Source: Ehretia macrophylla | Taxonomy: Eukaryota; Streptophyta; Magnoliopsida; Boraginales; Ehretiaceae | DNA length: 64,000 nucleotides | Direction: 5' to 3' | Assembly (NCBI GenBank): GCA_037974665.1 | Contig: CM075777.1 | Span: 15,337,001 to 15,401,000, forward strand | In this document: positions 21,811-33,683 of the stretch, one piece after another | Position numbering within the stretch: the first letter of the stretch is position 1 | Layout: the number at the start of each line of letters is the position of its first letter | Translations under genes and position numbers: made by a program | Notes under the pieces: generated by a model | Databases searched by the model: none | The model's input: only the letters and a program-made list of their open reading frames with translations | What the model was told of the DNA's origin: nothing

Positions 21811-23885
21811 ATGAAGAAGAGCAACACAGCAGCTGCTTTTATTACTTTTGGCAGCTCAAGATTTCTCTCTTCACCTAAATGAGGTACACTTACATCTACA
21901 GGTCTTTTCTTTATGCACCCACTAATTTTCTCATCACCTCTTCCATGTATTACAACCTACCGCTCCTTTTCACTAAAATCAAGATATGGGTTTGAATCCA
22001 TTAAGGACGTTGATGATGCTATTTCTATTTTCCATCGAATGGTTCGAATGAGACCTATGCCTTCCGTTGTAGAATACTGTAAACTACTGACTGTTATTGT
22101 GAAGATGAAACATTATTCTACTGCTGTGTTTTTGTTCAAGAAAATGCGCATTTTGGGTATTCCCGTTAATGAGTATACAATGAGTATTGTGATAAACTGT
22201 TATTGCCATATGAAATGTGTCGATTTGGGTTTTGCTATCCTAGGCTGCTTTTTCAAGCTTGGCCATGTACCTAATGTCACTACCTACAGCACTCTAATTA
22301 AGGGTCTGTTCTTGAAAGATAATGTTTTTGAAGCTGTGGGTTTATTCAAAAAGTTGATCAAAGAGAAACTTTGTGAGCCAAATGAAGTTACTTTTGCCAA
22401 TGTATTAGACGGATTGTACAAATCAGGATATACAAAGAAGGCAGTTGAGCTGCTCAGGGTATTGGAGAAAGGAAATTGCAAACCTACTATCGAGTCGTAT
22501 AATACTATCATTGATTGTTTATGTAAAGATAGAATGGTAGATGATCTATGAACCTCTTATCGGAAATGATTGACAAGGGCATTCTGCCTGATGTTGTCAC
22601 CTACAGTTCGTTAATTCAAGGATTGTGCAATTTTGGCCGGTGGGATGAGGTTACACTGTTATTGAATGAGATGGCTGAGTATAAATTATTTCCAAATTCA
22701 TTTACATTTAATATTATTATTGATGCACTTTGTAAGGAAGGGTTGGTAAAAGATGCAGAGAATGTATTACAAATTATGATCCGAAGCGGTGTGCATCCTA
22801 ACATAGAAGAGATTTCCAGCTATTGACTCTAATAAGACTAATAGCCGTACCGCAGAAAGAAGGTCAACCTCACCTCGAAATGATTAAGAAGACGACCCTC
22901 GCTGTGGCTCATCATCATCGAGAGGGAGCCCCTTGCACGGTGAATCGAAGAGAGGATTGACATGTCGAGATTATGCTGGATTATACACGAATATAGCGCA
23001 CTAATGGATGGATATTGTTTGCAAGGCCGGTTAAATGAAGCAGAAAAAGTTTTTGAACGAACGATGGCTGAAGGCTTGAAGCCTGAAATCACTATGTATA
23101 ACATTTTACTGAATGGATATTGTAAAAATAAGAAAATAGATAATGCAATGTCCCTGTTTTAACAAATGTCTCGTCAAGGGTTTGTAGCCAGAACTGATAC
23201 TTATAACATCATAATACAGGGATTGTTCCGTATAGGTAAATGTAAAACTACACAAAACCTTTTTGAGGATTTGCAGTTGGCAGGTGTAGATCCAAACATT
23301 TTCACTTACGATATTATGTTGGATGGGCTTTGTAAGAACAAGCACATTCAAGAAGCTTTGGCCTTTTTGTGTGATATTGAGTGCGAGGGACTAGTTCACC
23401 ATATTTCTATATTCAATATCATAATTGATGGATTGTGCAAGAGTGGGAAACTTGTTGCTCAAAATATGTTCAATAATCTTGCTTCCAAAGGATTGTATCC
23501 AGATGTTAAGACATATACTATAATGATAAGTGGGCTTTGTCAACAAGGGTTCCTGGAGGTTGCAAAGAAGCTTTTTGATAAAATGGAAAAAAACGGTTGC
23601 TTGCCAGATGGAGTTACATACAATGTTATTGTCCAAGGATTCCTAAAGTAGGGTATCTCTCATGATGCGATGGTATATCTCGAGCAAATGGTCAAAAGAG
23701 GTTTCTCACCTTATGCGTCCACATTTTCCATCTTGATAGATCTACTCCCAGCAGAAGGTCATGATCCTTTGTTCCAAAATATGATTCAAAAATTGGTTCC
23801 AAGTGATAAAAGAAGTCTCCAAGATTCACATGTTGCTTTAGCTTCCTCTCTTTGACATGAGATGTTGATAGTTGCAAAGACGTAA
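21811..23885 (+). pseudogene. RFL-type PPR pseudogene, copy B
   Basis: It starts at MKKSNTAAAFITFGSSRFLS. An in-frame stop (CGA to TGA) follows at codon 24, after which the frame continues through RYGFESIKDVDDA and the first PPR motifs. A two-base loss near 22,545 shifts the frame, and foreign DNA of about 183 bases interrupts motif 8 at 22.81 kb. Later the frame has TAA after AMSLF, TAG after VQGFLK and TGA after ALASSL. The final AKT-stop matches copy F. About 14 motifs can be traced. This is a clear pseudogene of the mitochondrial RNA-binding RFL family and is unlikely to give a functional protein. Confidence 0.87.
22807..22989. other. Foreign insert within PPR-B
   Basis: It lies between ACATAG and the resumed GCGCACTAATGG of motif 8, where sister copies have only about ten bases. 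Its core (inverse of CGATTCACCGTGCAAGGGGC, then CTCCCTCT) recurs in inverse orientation at 27,611-27,622 plus 28,079-28,137, where it is itself split by a solo LTR. It is a repeat of unknown class. Confidence 0.6.
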
Positions 23886-24454
23886 TCATCAGGTTTCTGC
23901 AGTTTTGTTGTGTTTCTCCCTTGCTGATATTACTATAGTTTATAATCTGATTATATTTGGAAAGAAATTCCTTTCCTATATAGTTTTTTTGAAAAAGTTT
24001 TTCTATGTCGAGCCTAAGAAGATGTCTCTATCTTTTCGAGATGTGGCATTCGTAAGTATTCATGGTATTTGATATAATAAATATCTAGAGAGAGATGCTA
24101 ATTCGTCATGAAAACAATTTTACTGATAACAGTGAGAATAGTTGATCCATTTCAGGCACTTGTTATCCCTTGACACAGCCTTGAAGAAGTTTCAATTGAA
24201 AGATTAAGCAAGACAGACGAGCATCTTCCATGTTTGAGATATTTGTGGTTGCTAATCAGATTACTAACTAAAGGAGGAAATAACTTGCAGTTGAAGTCTT
24301 AGATGCAGAATGAGGTTTAACTAATATCTGCAATCATAGTATCTCCCTTCTTATCCTGATTCACAATTTTCTTTTCTAATAGTGTAGTAGAAACCTGAGT
24401 GGCATCCAAATCTTGGTGACTGGAGCCAGAGGATTGGAAGTGGCTTGGTAATAT
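23886..24454 (+). other. 3' flank of PPR-B
   Basis: It matches flanks of D (32.08-32.35 kb) and G (62.57-62.8 kb), including AAAGAAATTCCT, ATATAATAAATRTCTAGA and CTTGAAGAAGTTT. No gene was recognised. Confidence 0.55.
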
Positions 24455-24829
24455 GGCAAAGGAATATTGTGATAAACTATTATTGCTGTAAAAACAATGT
24501 CCATTTCGGTTTTGCAATGTTAGCCTGCTTTTTCAAGCTTGGCCATATACCTGATTTGACTACCTTCAACACTCTACTAAAGGGGCTGTTTGTAGAAGAT
24601 AAGATTGTTGAGGTAGTGGAATTATTAAAAAACTTGAGCAGAGAGAATTTTGTGAGCTTGATGAAGTTATTTTCATGGCTGTATTCGATGGACTCTGCAA
24701 ATCCGGAAATACAAGAAAGGCGGTTGAGCTGCTCAATGCCTTGGAAAAATGAAATTGCATACACGACAAGAAAGCATATATCATTGTTGTTGACAATTTA
24801 TGGAAAGATAATAGAATAGATGATATATA
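24455..24829 (+). pseudogene. RFL-type PPR fragment, copy C
   Basis: Frames read NIVINYYCCKNNVHFGFAML, then ACFFKLGHIPDLTTFNTLLKG. A one-base slip follows near 24,650, and then text corresponding to DGLCKSGNTRKAVELLNALE, a stop, and a remnant of DRMVDDA (as DNRIDDI). This covers only PPR motifs 2-5 of the family (about 125 codons). Neither end carries a start or the remaining motifs. It lies within the 3' flank of copy B and is more diverged than the other copies, so it is probably an older remnant. Confidence 0.85.
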
Positions 24830-25401
24830 AATGGTTTCTTCTGATGGTAATGACCTTTGATATCTTTTCTCAGGATAATGTATGAAGTTTGTTTGTCTGG
24901 ATGCTGTTCTTATAAAACATCTCCATGTATTTGTTGCACCTACTGGACATCCACCTCAGCTGCGATGAGGGAGTAACAGAGTTAGGAACATTCCCCAACA
25001 CTGGGAGGACTATGTGTCACGTAAGCTCTAAAATTTTGTTACAAACATCTGTGGAATCATTGGAGATTATTGGTATGGCAAGATGGTGCAAGACTAGCTA
25101 TATAAGAATCAGAGGTGAAGATACAGAGCAATAGAGTTTTTATCTTACTTTTTCAGCTCACTCTATTCTAGTTCAGTATTTCAATTCCTCCAAAGAAGGG
25201 TCAGTCTCTTGACCTCTTCATTTGATTGTATTTCCTTTTCATAAAATTACTAAAAAAGGTTATGAACACCAGGGAAATCTTCTGTCAATTAAAATTACTA
25301 TCTTGAGGTTGCAATTTTTATGGTTATTGTAAGAGTGATCATTACAATATCCACTGCAATCTACATTTAGTCTCTCATTGTCTAGCATATGTTTTCTGCA
25401 G
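24830..25401 (+). other. Intergenic or intronic DNA
   Basis: No gene is recognised. The end (TCTCATTGTCTAGCATATG then TTTTCTGCAG) looks like an intron 3' end leading into the decayed exon at 25402. Confidence 0.35.
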
Positions 25402-25788
25402 GCCATTGATGAAGGTGAAGATTAGTAGAGCCATCACGACACTAAGAAGCTTATCAATACAAGTCAGAAGGGATTGTTGGGTTCAATCCCTGAAAAACTC
25501 CCAAGTTTCTATGTCGGATTTCGCCTTGATAAGGGGTTTGCTCATGTGATTGATGATTAAAAACGATTTCAGAGCAGCTTTTGCCTCACCATGATAAGAG
25601 GTATTCTACACTTGACGGCTGAGGACATGCATCAACTTCGGAAGCACGAGTTTGTGGATAAACAGATCCAAGATTACAGGGGATTAGAAACCTTTCGACT
25701 GGACCAGACAACTAGGCAAATTGTTTATCTTGAAGATTACAATGGAGCAGCTAGCCAGCAATCATACTCTTCGGTATGGCGGTGGTGA
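25402..25788 (+). pseudogene. Decayed exon of an unidentified conserved gene
   Basis: After a TTTTCTGCAG acceptor, one frame can be followed for about 128 codons with only three stops (two adjacent near the start and one in the middle). Readable text includes TKKLINTSQKGLLGSIPEKL, PSFYVGFRLDKGFAHVIDD, MIRGILHLTAEDMHQLRKHE and LEDYNGAASQQS. The composition is that of a real soluble protein, not a transposon. No family was recognised. It could be a terminal exon of a host gene that was trapped in the duplication. Related downstream text (CACCTCTTGTGGTGAAAT) recurs at 32.38 kb after copy D. Confidence 0.5.
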
Positions 25789-26009
25789 CTATCTGTGTCT
25801 CCTGCATCACCTCTTGTGGTGAAATTTCCTCATGCTTGAAATGGGTGGAAGGATATCGTCTAACTGTGAGCAAGATATAAGATTGTTCTCCTTTTTAACT
25901 ATGGTAAATTTTAGTTCATGTGCACTATTCTTGTGATTGACACATGAAAGAACTTTTGTGCTCCTTCCATTGTTATATGTGGCAGATTGTTATATGTCCC
26001 ATCAACACT

Positions 26010-26960
26010 CAACTGCAGCAGCCCTGGCATAGTTCCCTGCTTCAAGATCATCCTTCTGTATCTATCTCTGCAGCTTTTGCATATCAGGATTAGGATTCCC
26101 ACAGCATGCTCTCAGGACGGTTGTGAACCTTCCTCCGCTGCCTTTACTAATACCTGAATTACATCACCAATACCAATAGCCTCTGATGAAGCAAGAACTT
26201 TTTCGACAGTACTATTGCATTTTCAACAAACTTGGGATGACTTCTCTAACTCATAGAGTAGTTGAGAAAGAGCTACTATTATGCCAGACAGAATGAAGGA
26301 ATGATCTGAGGGCAAGTTGTTAGATTATGAAGGGTGGATCTGATATCGAGCTTGGCCTGCATGCTGATAGTCTCGTCCACTGTTCTTAGAACTGAATTAC
26401 GAATTGAGGATTTCAGCCAGAAGACGAATAGCCCCAGATGCAACAATGCCCACCTTATTTTCCATTGAAGAACAGAAGATTAAGAGGGCTGCTATTGCAA
26501 GCTCAAACAGCTGTGCGCTTTGCCAATGGACATTCAGTAGCGGTGGTGTAGCCCTAGATTTTGCAATACAGACCTTTTTTCTGCAAAATCACACAGAAGA
26601 TATTAAGCAAACTATTCCAAATGACATGTTAGTAATATGATGTGAATAATTGATCACTGAACTAAGAAAATTGAGAATCAATGCATGCAACCCTTTTGCT
26701 GCCACAGGCAAGGCTTAGCAGGGCAGCGAGTGCAGCTTCAATGGCTCCATAATCTTGCATATGAAGCATAAAGAATAATGGAGGAATGACTCATTTTTCA
26801 ACCAACTTGTGCCTCTGCTTACTGGCAAGATTACCAAATTCTCTACTGGCATTGACCTTTGCATCTATATCACCATAGAGAAGAACTTATGCTATTGTTT
26901 CCCTTTTTGAACTTGAACTTAGAAGCCTCTCTCTATCCCACCCTTCTGAACTAACTTCCT
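26010..26960 (-). pseudogene. Armadillo-repeat protein pseudogene
   Basis: On the minus strand the first part reads DAKVNASREFGNLASKQRHK, a stop, VIPPLFFML and GAIEAALAALLSLACGSKR. After an intron ending in TTTTGCAG (26,583) it continues KVCIAKSRATPPLLN, QLFELAIAALLIF and GIVASGAIRLLAEILNS. Later come AKLDIRSTLHNLTTCPQIIP and, near 26.0-26.1 kb, GILILICKSCRDRYRRM with ILKQGTMPGLLQLSVDG. These are armadillo repeats of the plant U-box-like ARM protein family. No U-box is present. Stops and frameshifts break it repeatedly. It is antisense to the PPR array, so it came from a neighbouring host gene. Confidence 0.75.
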
Positions 26961-27617
26961 TTTGGCTGTGTGTCTTTCTATTGTTTGGATTGGAAGCAAC
27001 ATAACTATTCCCTGAAAGTACTATTGGCTTGAATTTCTTGTAGCAGGAGACATCTATGCTTCCAACTAAACATGGTACAAATGTAGAGATTGTTTTGGAG
27101 AATCTCTATATGTCTATTTTGAAGATGTTAGCAAGATGTTTGGCAAGTTATTGTATTTTGTTCAGTTTATCTACCTTGTGAATGTGCCTTGGCCTGACTG
27201 ATACTTTTTCCTTTTTATTTTTATTCTCCGGTGTCGCACATTGTGCAAATATCACTGTCAAAGTACTAGTAATTGACTTAACGACTGTGTAACATTGTTT
27301 TGTCTTCCAAAACAATATGTGGTAACATGGAAATGACAACATCATTAAACAATAAATTCTTATTCTGCAGCTCCTTAAAAAAGTTGCAATGGTTTCGCAA
27401 TGTTATTTTCAAGGAAGGAAAACCTTGACATTATGTTTGGATTGGACAAAGTGGGTGGAAAGAACTCGTTGTTTGGATTGACTTTTCGATAAGGAAAAAT
27501 AAATAAATGGAGGTACTGCGATAAGAAGAAAATACATAGAGGTATCATCGAATTTCTTAATAAGATCATTTTTATTTCCCCTCAAATTAAGGTAAGATGA
27601 AGGGTATCTCCGATTCA
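26961..27617 (+). repeat. 3'-flank module after PPR-B
   Basis: GCAGGAGACATCTATGCTTC, AACATGGTACAAATGTAGAG, ATTGACTTAAYG and TTGTTTTGTCTTCCAAAACA match 32.74-33.79 kb after copy D. TGTTTGGATTG words at 27,435-27,480 hint at a small MITE remnant. No gene was recognised. Confidence 0.5.
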
Positions 27618-27622
27618 CCGTG

Positions 27623-28078
27623 TGTTATGGTAAAAGTTCCCGGAGCACTTTCCTGGACTGGACCTGCAAAAATGAACGTTATGGTGCTATAGAAAGTGTC
27701 TCTCCAATTAGTACTCTTGCTTTTTGGAGAACATGAATATTGTATAGAAAGTGTGTATGATCTATGAGTTACCTTTTCTCTGAGAGTTTAGGTGCTATTT
27801 ATACCTTTGTAAAAGAGTCTTTTTCTCTATTATCAAATTTTCTGGGATTGTGTCAGAGTTAGTAATAATTGCCTTTCCGAAGTCCTTGAGAGTCCTCTGT
27901 CCATTAAGCTCGGATTAGATGGCCCATTGACGCATTAGACCTCAGGCATCGAGGTACTAGTCCCCGGGCCTCAGGGTACTGAACCTCGAGGTTGAGATTG
28001 GATATGGCCCTAGCTATACAAGTTCATTCAAGGGTATTTTGGTAATTATGTTCCAAGTCTGGATTTTACCTCATATCA
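27623..28078 (-). mobile_element. Solo LTR, 456 bp
   Basis: It runs TGTTATGG...ATATCA with near-perfect 5-bp flanks, CCGTG at 27618-27622 and CCGTT at 28079-28083. On the minus strand a TATAAATAG promoter-like word lies in the middle, so the LTR probably points that way. It has no internal region. The pre-insertion sequence is preserved, inverted, inside the PPR-B insert. Copia or gypsy affiliation was not determined. Confidence 0.65.
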
Positions 28079-28083
28079 CCGTT

Positions 28084-28885
28084 CAAGGGGCTCCCTCTGG
28101 ATGACGATGCGCTACAGCGAGAGCTGACAAAAACCCTACCTTATCTGCTTGATAATTCCCTTTTCTCAATTCATCCCAGCTATGGTCAACAAGTTCTTGT
28201 GTGGGGACATGTATAATAAATCTTTATTGAATGTGTGGATCTATACATTTTTTATGATCTAGTAAGCTAGAAGACCACTGGAACACACCCAGGACTAGAG
28301 CATGTTGTGCAAAAAGCACACTGGGAAGGCGTGCTTCGATCGTGTCACCGGAAAAAAGTTGTCGTTTACTAGTATAATATAGATGTCTTCTCTGGTAATA
28401 GCCAAGTTTACGATAGAAGAATAGGACAACAAAAGATCCATTAGGTTGAAAAATATAAAGGTTTTTTTAACTTCTTTGTCAACAAAAACCCTGCCTTGGT
28501 CTTCAATCCCTTTGAGAACATAGGTGCTTTAGGTGTGTGATCATGTACTCTAATAGTTACTTTGAGATTATCCGCATGTCCAAGGCGAGGCCCTTTATTC
28601 AAATGCTTGAAAATCGGAAACTAGACTTGAAAGAATAGGAAATTAACTCAAGTGGGAGAGCCATGTCATGGTGACCTTATTGCACAAGTCACTTTCACTA
28701 ATGTTTATTCCTATTCCAACATATCTTTTGTAGTAAGACAAAAAATTGTTACTATTGTATATTTTAGTAACTTGATATTTAAAATTATTCTTACATTCTT
28801 TTTTTTCCAATCTAAGCAAGAAACTATAAATTCGTTCCTCAAAACATTCAACAAATTTTAAGAATTTATTAGCCTGTAAGTCTAA
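28084..28885. other. Intergenic DNA
   Basis: After the repeat core shared with the PPR-B insert (to about 28,137) no gene or known element is recognised. Confidence 0.35.
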
Positions 28886-29413
28886 AATTTGGGTGAAGTG
28901 AACCATACCCCCTTTTTGTTTGGCATAAGTGCATCGGTGTCCCCTACATTTAAAAAATTATCATAAGTAGTCATTGTGTTTTGGTAAAAGTGCACATGAC
29001 CCCTTGTTATCCAAAAAATGGTTAATTTTGATGGAGATTGACACGCATGTGCTTCAGATGCAAATGGACGGATGTTTTAATGTACATGTGAGCAAAATAA
29101 TTTGATTTTTAGACATAAATGCCCTTTCAAAAAATAAATAAAAAAACACAAAAAAATACACAAAAAAGTAAAGAAAAACAAAAAAGAAAAGGAAAATAGT
29201 CATATTCCCTACCCCGCCTCCTACCCAACTAGCCTCCCTCCCCTAGCTCGACACCCACCCCACCTGGCCCCCTACCCAGCCCATCACCCATACCCACACC
29301 CACACCCACACCCACCCCCACCCCTACCTCATCAGCTTCCCCTAGCATATCACCTCTACCCAGCCCCCTACCCCCAGCCCTGTAAATACATTTTTTTTTC
29401 TATGTTATGTGTA

Positions 29414-29450
<37 letters not shown>

Positions 29451-29652
29451 GGACAAAAGAGAGAAATGAAAAAAAGGCATTTACGTTTTTTTGCAAATTC
29501 TGTTAGCTTTTTTGATGGAAAAGGGATAGAAGGGGCACGTGTGCACTTTTACCAAAATACAAGAACTACTTATGTTAGTTTTTGAAAATACAGGGGGCAC
29601 CGATGCACTTATGCCAAATAACAGGAGGGGTCTGGTGCACTTCACTCTTAAA
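28886..29652. mobile_element. Inverted-repeat element, about 770 bp
   Basis: The left end GGTGAAGTGAACCATACCCC, with GGCATAAGTGCATCGGTGYC, is matched by the inverse of the right end over more than 100 bases. The interior holds C-rich tandem ACCCAC runs (29.28-29.33 kb) and an AT run (29,417-29,444). No transposase is present. Class is uncertain; Mutator-like or another MITE type would fit. Confidence 0.65.
29417..29444. repeat. (AT)n microsatellite
   Basis: An AT dinucleotide run inside the inverted-repeat element. Confidence 0.9.
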
Positions 29653-29780
29653 ATTTTAACAGATTTGACTATGAGCACTTACCCTGTAATTGAAAACTTT
29701 GCAACTTCAAGGGGCAGTTGAGAGGCTACAATTTGAATCTCATAAGATGGGGGCAGGTGGGAGTAGGGGAATACATACAT

Positions 29781-29811
<31 letters not shown>

Positions 29812-30282
29812 TATATTTGTATTGACGTTCAGTTCAAAATAAAAAATTAAGTACTATGTTAGACTTACCGATATATTAATTTAATAATTATAAATGCAAA
29901 ATATGTAGTGAAACAAGTATACATTTAAGATTGATCTAATAATTATGCCAAATTGGAAAGTACAAATTATGAAAAACTTACACCTAGTAAACAAAATCAA
30001 CATTACACTACTCGATAAACTCATTTTTTTATTAAATTTATATTCTAAGATGTATTTGGCACATATGAAGCATATAATATATATTCAACACTCATGTCTA
30101 GATATTACTATTTTTAAATATAACATATAACTCCTGCCTATTCCACCACGTCGATAGTATATATCTTTTTCCTATAAAAGTAAAATTAACCCAATTTGCC
30201 TTAAATTTATCCTATTAATTAACCCACATTCTTTGTGCTGCTTCTCCTCTCCATTTCCCCAAATTTGTATTGAAGGCTAAAG
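29653..30282 (+). other. 5' flank of PPR-D
   Basis: It includes a compound (ACAT)n(AC)n microsatellite at about 29,772-29,820. The 5'-flank module of copies B and F is not recognisable here. The leader near 30,250 (CCCCAAATTTGTATTGAAGG) resembles those of E and G. Confidence 0.45.
29772..29820. repeat. Compound (ACAT)n(AC)n(AT)n microsatellite
   Basis: A tetranucleotide run grades into AC then AT dinucleotides. Confidence 0.9.
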
Positions 30283-32074
30283 ATGAAAAAGAGTAACGTA
30301 GCAGCTGCTTTTGCAATTCGTAGCTCCATAACTTTTTTCTCTTTAGCTAAACAAGGTACATGTGTTCCTTCCTCGTTTTCACATAAAACAATTGTTACTC
30401 TACAACACAATAAATTACTGACTGTTATGATGAAGATGAAACATTATTCGGCTGTTGTTTCTTTGTTCAAGAATATGCGCATTTTGCGTATTCCTGTTGT
30501 TGAATATACAATGGCTATTACATGTGATAAACTGTTATTGCCGTATAAAACGTGTCGATTTGGGTTTTGCAATCTTAGGCTACTTTTTCAAGCTTGGTTG
30601 TGTACCTGATGTCACTACCTGCAACACTCTCATTAAGGGTCTGTTCTTGAAAGGTAATGTTTTTGAAGGTGTTGGTTTATTCAAAAAGTTGATCTCACAG
30701 AAAATTTGTGAGCCAATTGAAGTTTCTTTCTCGACTGTACAAGGCGTGTTGTGCAAGTCAGAACATACAAGCAAGGCGATTGAGCTGCTCAGGGCATTGG
30801 AGAAAGGAAATTGCAAACCAACAGTCGAGGCGTATGACACTGTTATTGATAGTCTATGTAAAGATAGAATGGTAGATGATGCTACTAACCTCTTATCCGA
30901 AATGATTGATAAGAGCGTTCCACCAACTGTTGTCACCTACAATATGTTAATCCAACGATTGTGTATACAGAAAATTGATGCTAATTACGTAATTTTGGCT
31001 TGTGATGTGAGTTTAAAGAAATATCAAGTGAGATGGTTCGTTACAAAATATCTCCAACTTTATATACATTTAATATTATTATTGATGCACAATGTAAAGA
31101 AGGGTTAGTAGAAGATGCAGAAAATATATTCCAAATCATGATCAAGAAGGGTATGCACCCAGACTTAATTACATATGGTGCACTAATGGATGGATATTGT
31201 TTGCGTGGCTAGCTAAATGAAGCACAAAGAATTCTTGGATGCATGATGGATGATAGCTTGAAGCCTGACATTCTTCGATATATCATTTTATTGAACGGAT
31301 ATTGTAAACATATAAAAATGGATGACGCAATGTTCCTATTTCGAAAGATCTCTCATCAAGGGTTGGTAACTGCGAGTGGTACTTATAATATCATGATACA
31401 AGGATTGTTCTGCATAGGTAGATGTGATATTGCACAAAAATTTTATGAGAATATGCAGTCAACAATTGTAGTTTTAGACATTTTCACTTACGATATTATG
31501 TTGGATGGGCTTTGTAAGAACAAGCACTTGAAAAAGCTTTGGTTTTTTCTTGTGATGTCGAGTGCAGGGGACTAGTTCACCATATTCTTATCTACAATAT
31601 CATAATTAATGGACTATTTCGAGAGTGGGAACTTGATGTTGCTCACAATATGTTCAATAATCTTGCTTTATAAGGGTTGCATCCAAATGTTACGACATAC
31701 AATATAATGGTAAAGATGTTTTGTCAAGAAGAGCTGCTAGAGGAGGCAAAGACCTTTTTTTGTGAAAATAGAAGAAAACGGTTGCTTTCCAAATGAATGT
31801 ACTTACAATGTTATTGTTTGCGGATTCCTAAAGCACAGACTCTGTCATGAGGCGATGATGTATCTGGAAAAAATGGTGAAATGAGGTTTCTCACTTGATT
31901 TGTCTACATTTTCTATATTGATACATCTACTCCCAACGAAAGGTCAGGATCCTTTATTTCAAAATTAATATGATTCAGAAATTGGTTCTAAATGATAAAA
32001 TAAGTCTCCAAGTTTTAGGCGTTGTTTTACGTTTCTCACTTCAACAGGAGATGTTGACAGTTGCAATGACGTGA
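30283..32074 (+). pseudogene. RFL-type PPR pseudogene, copy D
   Basis: It starts MKKSNVAAAFAIRSSITFFS. The segment that should hold RYGFESIKDVDDAISLFHRM is deleted, joining the leader directly to HNKLLTVMMKMKHYS. A small insertion near 30,515 shifts the frame. Motifs 2-6 then read through to about 30,960, where another break occurs within motif 6. Motifs 7-11 can be followed with a stop in CLRG-stop-LNEAQR and a shift after CKNKH. Text continues in fragments to the terminal TGA. RFL family membership is clear, but no functional protein is expected. Confidence 0.85.
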
Positions 32075-33230
32075 TCTCCAAGTTTCTGCAACATTTTTTT
32101 GTAATTTCTCTGTTCCCTATATTACTATAATTTATAATTTAATTATTTGGGAAAAAATTCCTATCCTATATAAGTATCTTGGCACATTTTTTAACATTGA
32201 ACTTGAGAAAGTCTTTGTCTATCTTTTGGAGATGTGGCATTCATTTGTAGTCACGGCATTTGATATAATAAATGTCTAGATAGAGATGCTAAAGTGTCAT
32301 GAAAACAATTTTACTGATAATAATGAGGATATCCTCACCTCTTGTGGTGACAATCTTTGTCTCGCGATCGTGCCTCACCTCTTGTGGTGAAATTCCTTAT
32401 GCTTGAAATGGTTAGAAGGATATCGTCAACTGTGAGCAAGATATAAGGTTGTCCTCTGCTTGAACTATGGAGCTAAATAAATCTTCGTTCATGTGCAATA
32501 TCCTTTAGGGGAAATCTCTAGATAACTAGAACACTATCTAATGAGATATGAGAAGGCCATGTATTGATTCACTCTTCAAATTTAACAGATATTCGAGATT
32601 CACCCCTCTTCACGTGAGTATATGTGTTATGATTGACACATGAAATAACTTCTTTTGTAAGATTGTGTAACTTGCATTGTTATATGTGGCGATTGTTTTT
32701 CATTCTACAATTGCATCATTGTGATGTTGGCTTGATGTTTTGTAGCAGGAGAAAACTGTGCTTCCAAATAAACATGGTACAAATGTAAAGATTGTTTCAA
32801 AGTATCTGTTAGCAAGATGTCTGACAAGTGATTTTATTTTGTTCAGTTTATCTACCCTGAGAATGTACCTTGACCTAACTAATACTTTTTCCTTTTTCCA
32901 ATTTGGTGAAAAAATTGCCCCAATTTGGTGAGAAAAGTGCCTACCGGACTTGAAGCATGCTGTATCAAATGATTATTTGCTTCAGCTGCCAATTATTTAG
33001 TAAAACTATCTTAATTTGTGATGTCATTAATACTTTTTTCTCTAATTGTGTTGGGTAGGGTGGTGCTTATCTTAAATGCCTTAACTAAACTCTACGAGAG
33101 CAAAGTAGCTTGGCAGTATCCCTTGGAATATTTGTATGCAAGAACAAGTTGAGAAATGTTAAGAAAGTAAGTAGTGAGTGACTACATATTGGATTAACCT
33201 AAAACATGTATTTGCATTACAAACTTTGCA
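32075..33230 (+). repeat. 3'-flank module of PPR-D
   Basis: It contains CACCTCTTGTGGTGA twice (32,335 and 32,385) and GTGAGCAAGATATAAGGTTG, matching 25.8-25.9 kb, followed by GCAGGAGAAAACTGTGCTTC and AACATGGTACAAATGTAAAG. No gene was recognised. The double CACCTCTTGTGGTGA suggests a small internal duplication. Confidence 0.55.
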
Positions 33231-33683
33231 GGAAATCTCACATTTAGCCCCTATTATTTGCAAAAAAAGATTAGTTTAGTCCCTATTGTTTAAAATGTCT
33301 CAATTTAATCTTTATTGTTTCCCTAAAAGTTTCAATTTCGTCCCTATTGTTTAAATTTTCTCAATTTCATCCTTATTATTTTCTAAAATTTTCAATTCCA
33401 TCCCTATTGTTTTCAAAAAGTTTCAAATTTGTCCTTATAGTTTCTCAAAAGTTTTCAATTTAGTCATTGAATAATAAGGACGAATTTGAAACTTTAAGAA
33501 AATAATAGGGACGAAATTAAAACTTTTTGAAAAATAATAGGGACTAAATTGAGACATTTTAAACAATAGAGACGAAATTAAAACTTTTGATGAAACAATA
33601 GGAACTAAATTGAAAGATTTTAAATAATAGGGACTAAATTGAAACATTTTGCAAACAATAGAGACTAAATGTGAAATTTTCCC
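33231..33683. mobile_element. Long foldback (hairpin) MITE
   Basis: The whole element is an imperfect palindrome centred near 33,465. The left arm is full of TAGTCCCTATTGTT and CATCCTTATT-type words, and the right arm of their inverses (AATAGGGACTAAATTGA). The ends are GGAAATCTCACATTTAG and the inverse of GGGAAAATTTCACATTTAG. It has no coding potential. Confidence 0.75.

Noticed and set aside
29280-29335. Tandem ACCCAC words as a CRISPR-like or telomeric array
   Set aside because: They are a short simple repeat within an inverted-repeat element. There are no spacers, and the unit is not the plant telomere TTTAGGG.
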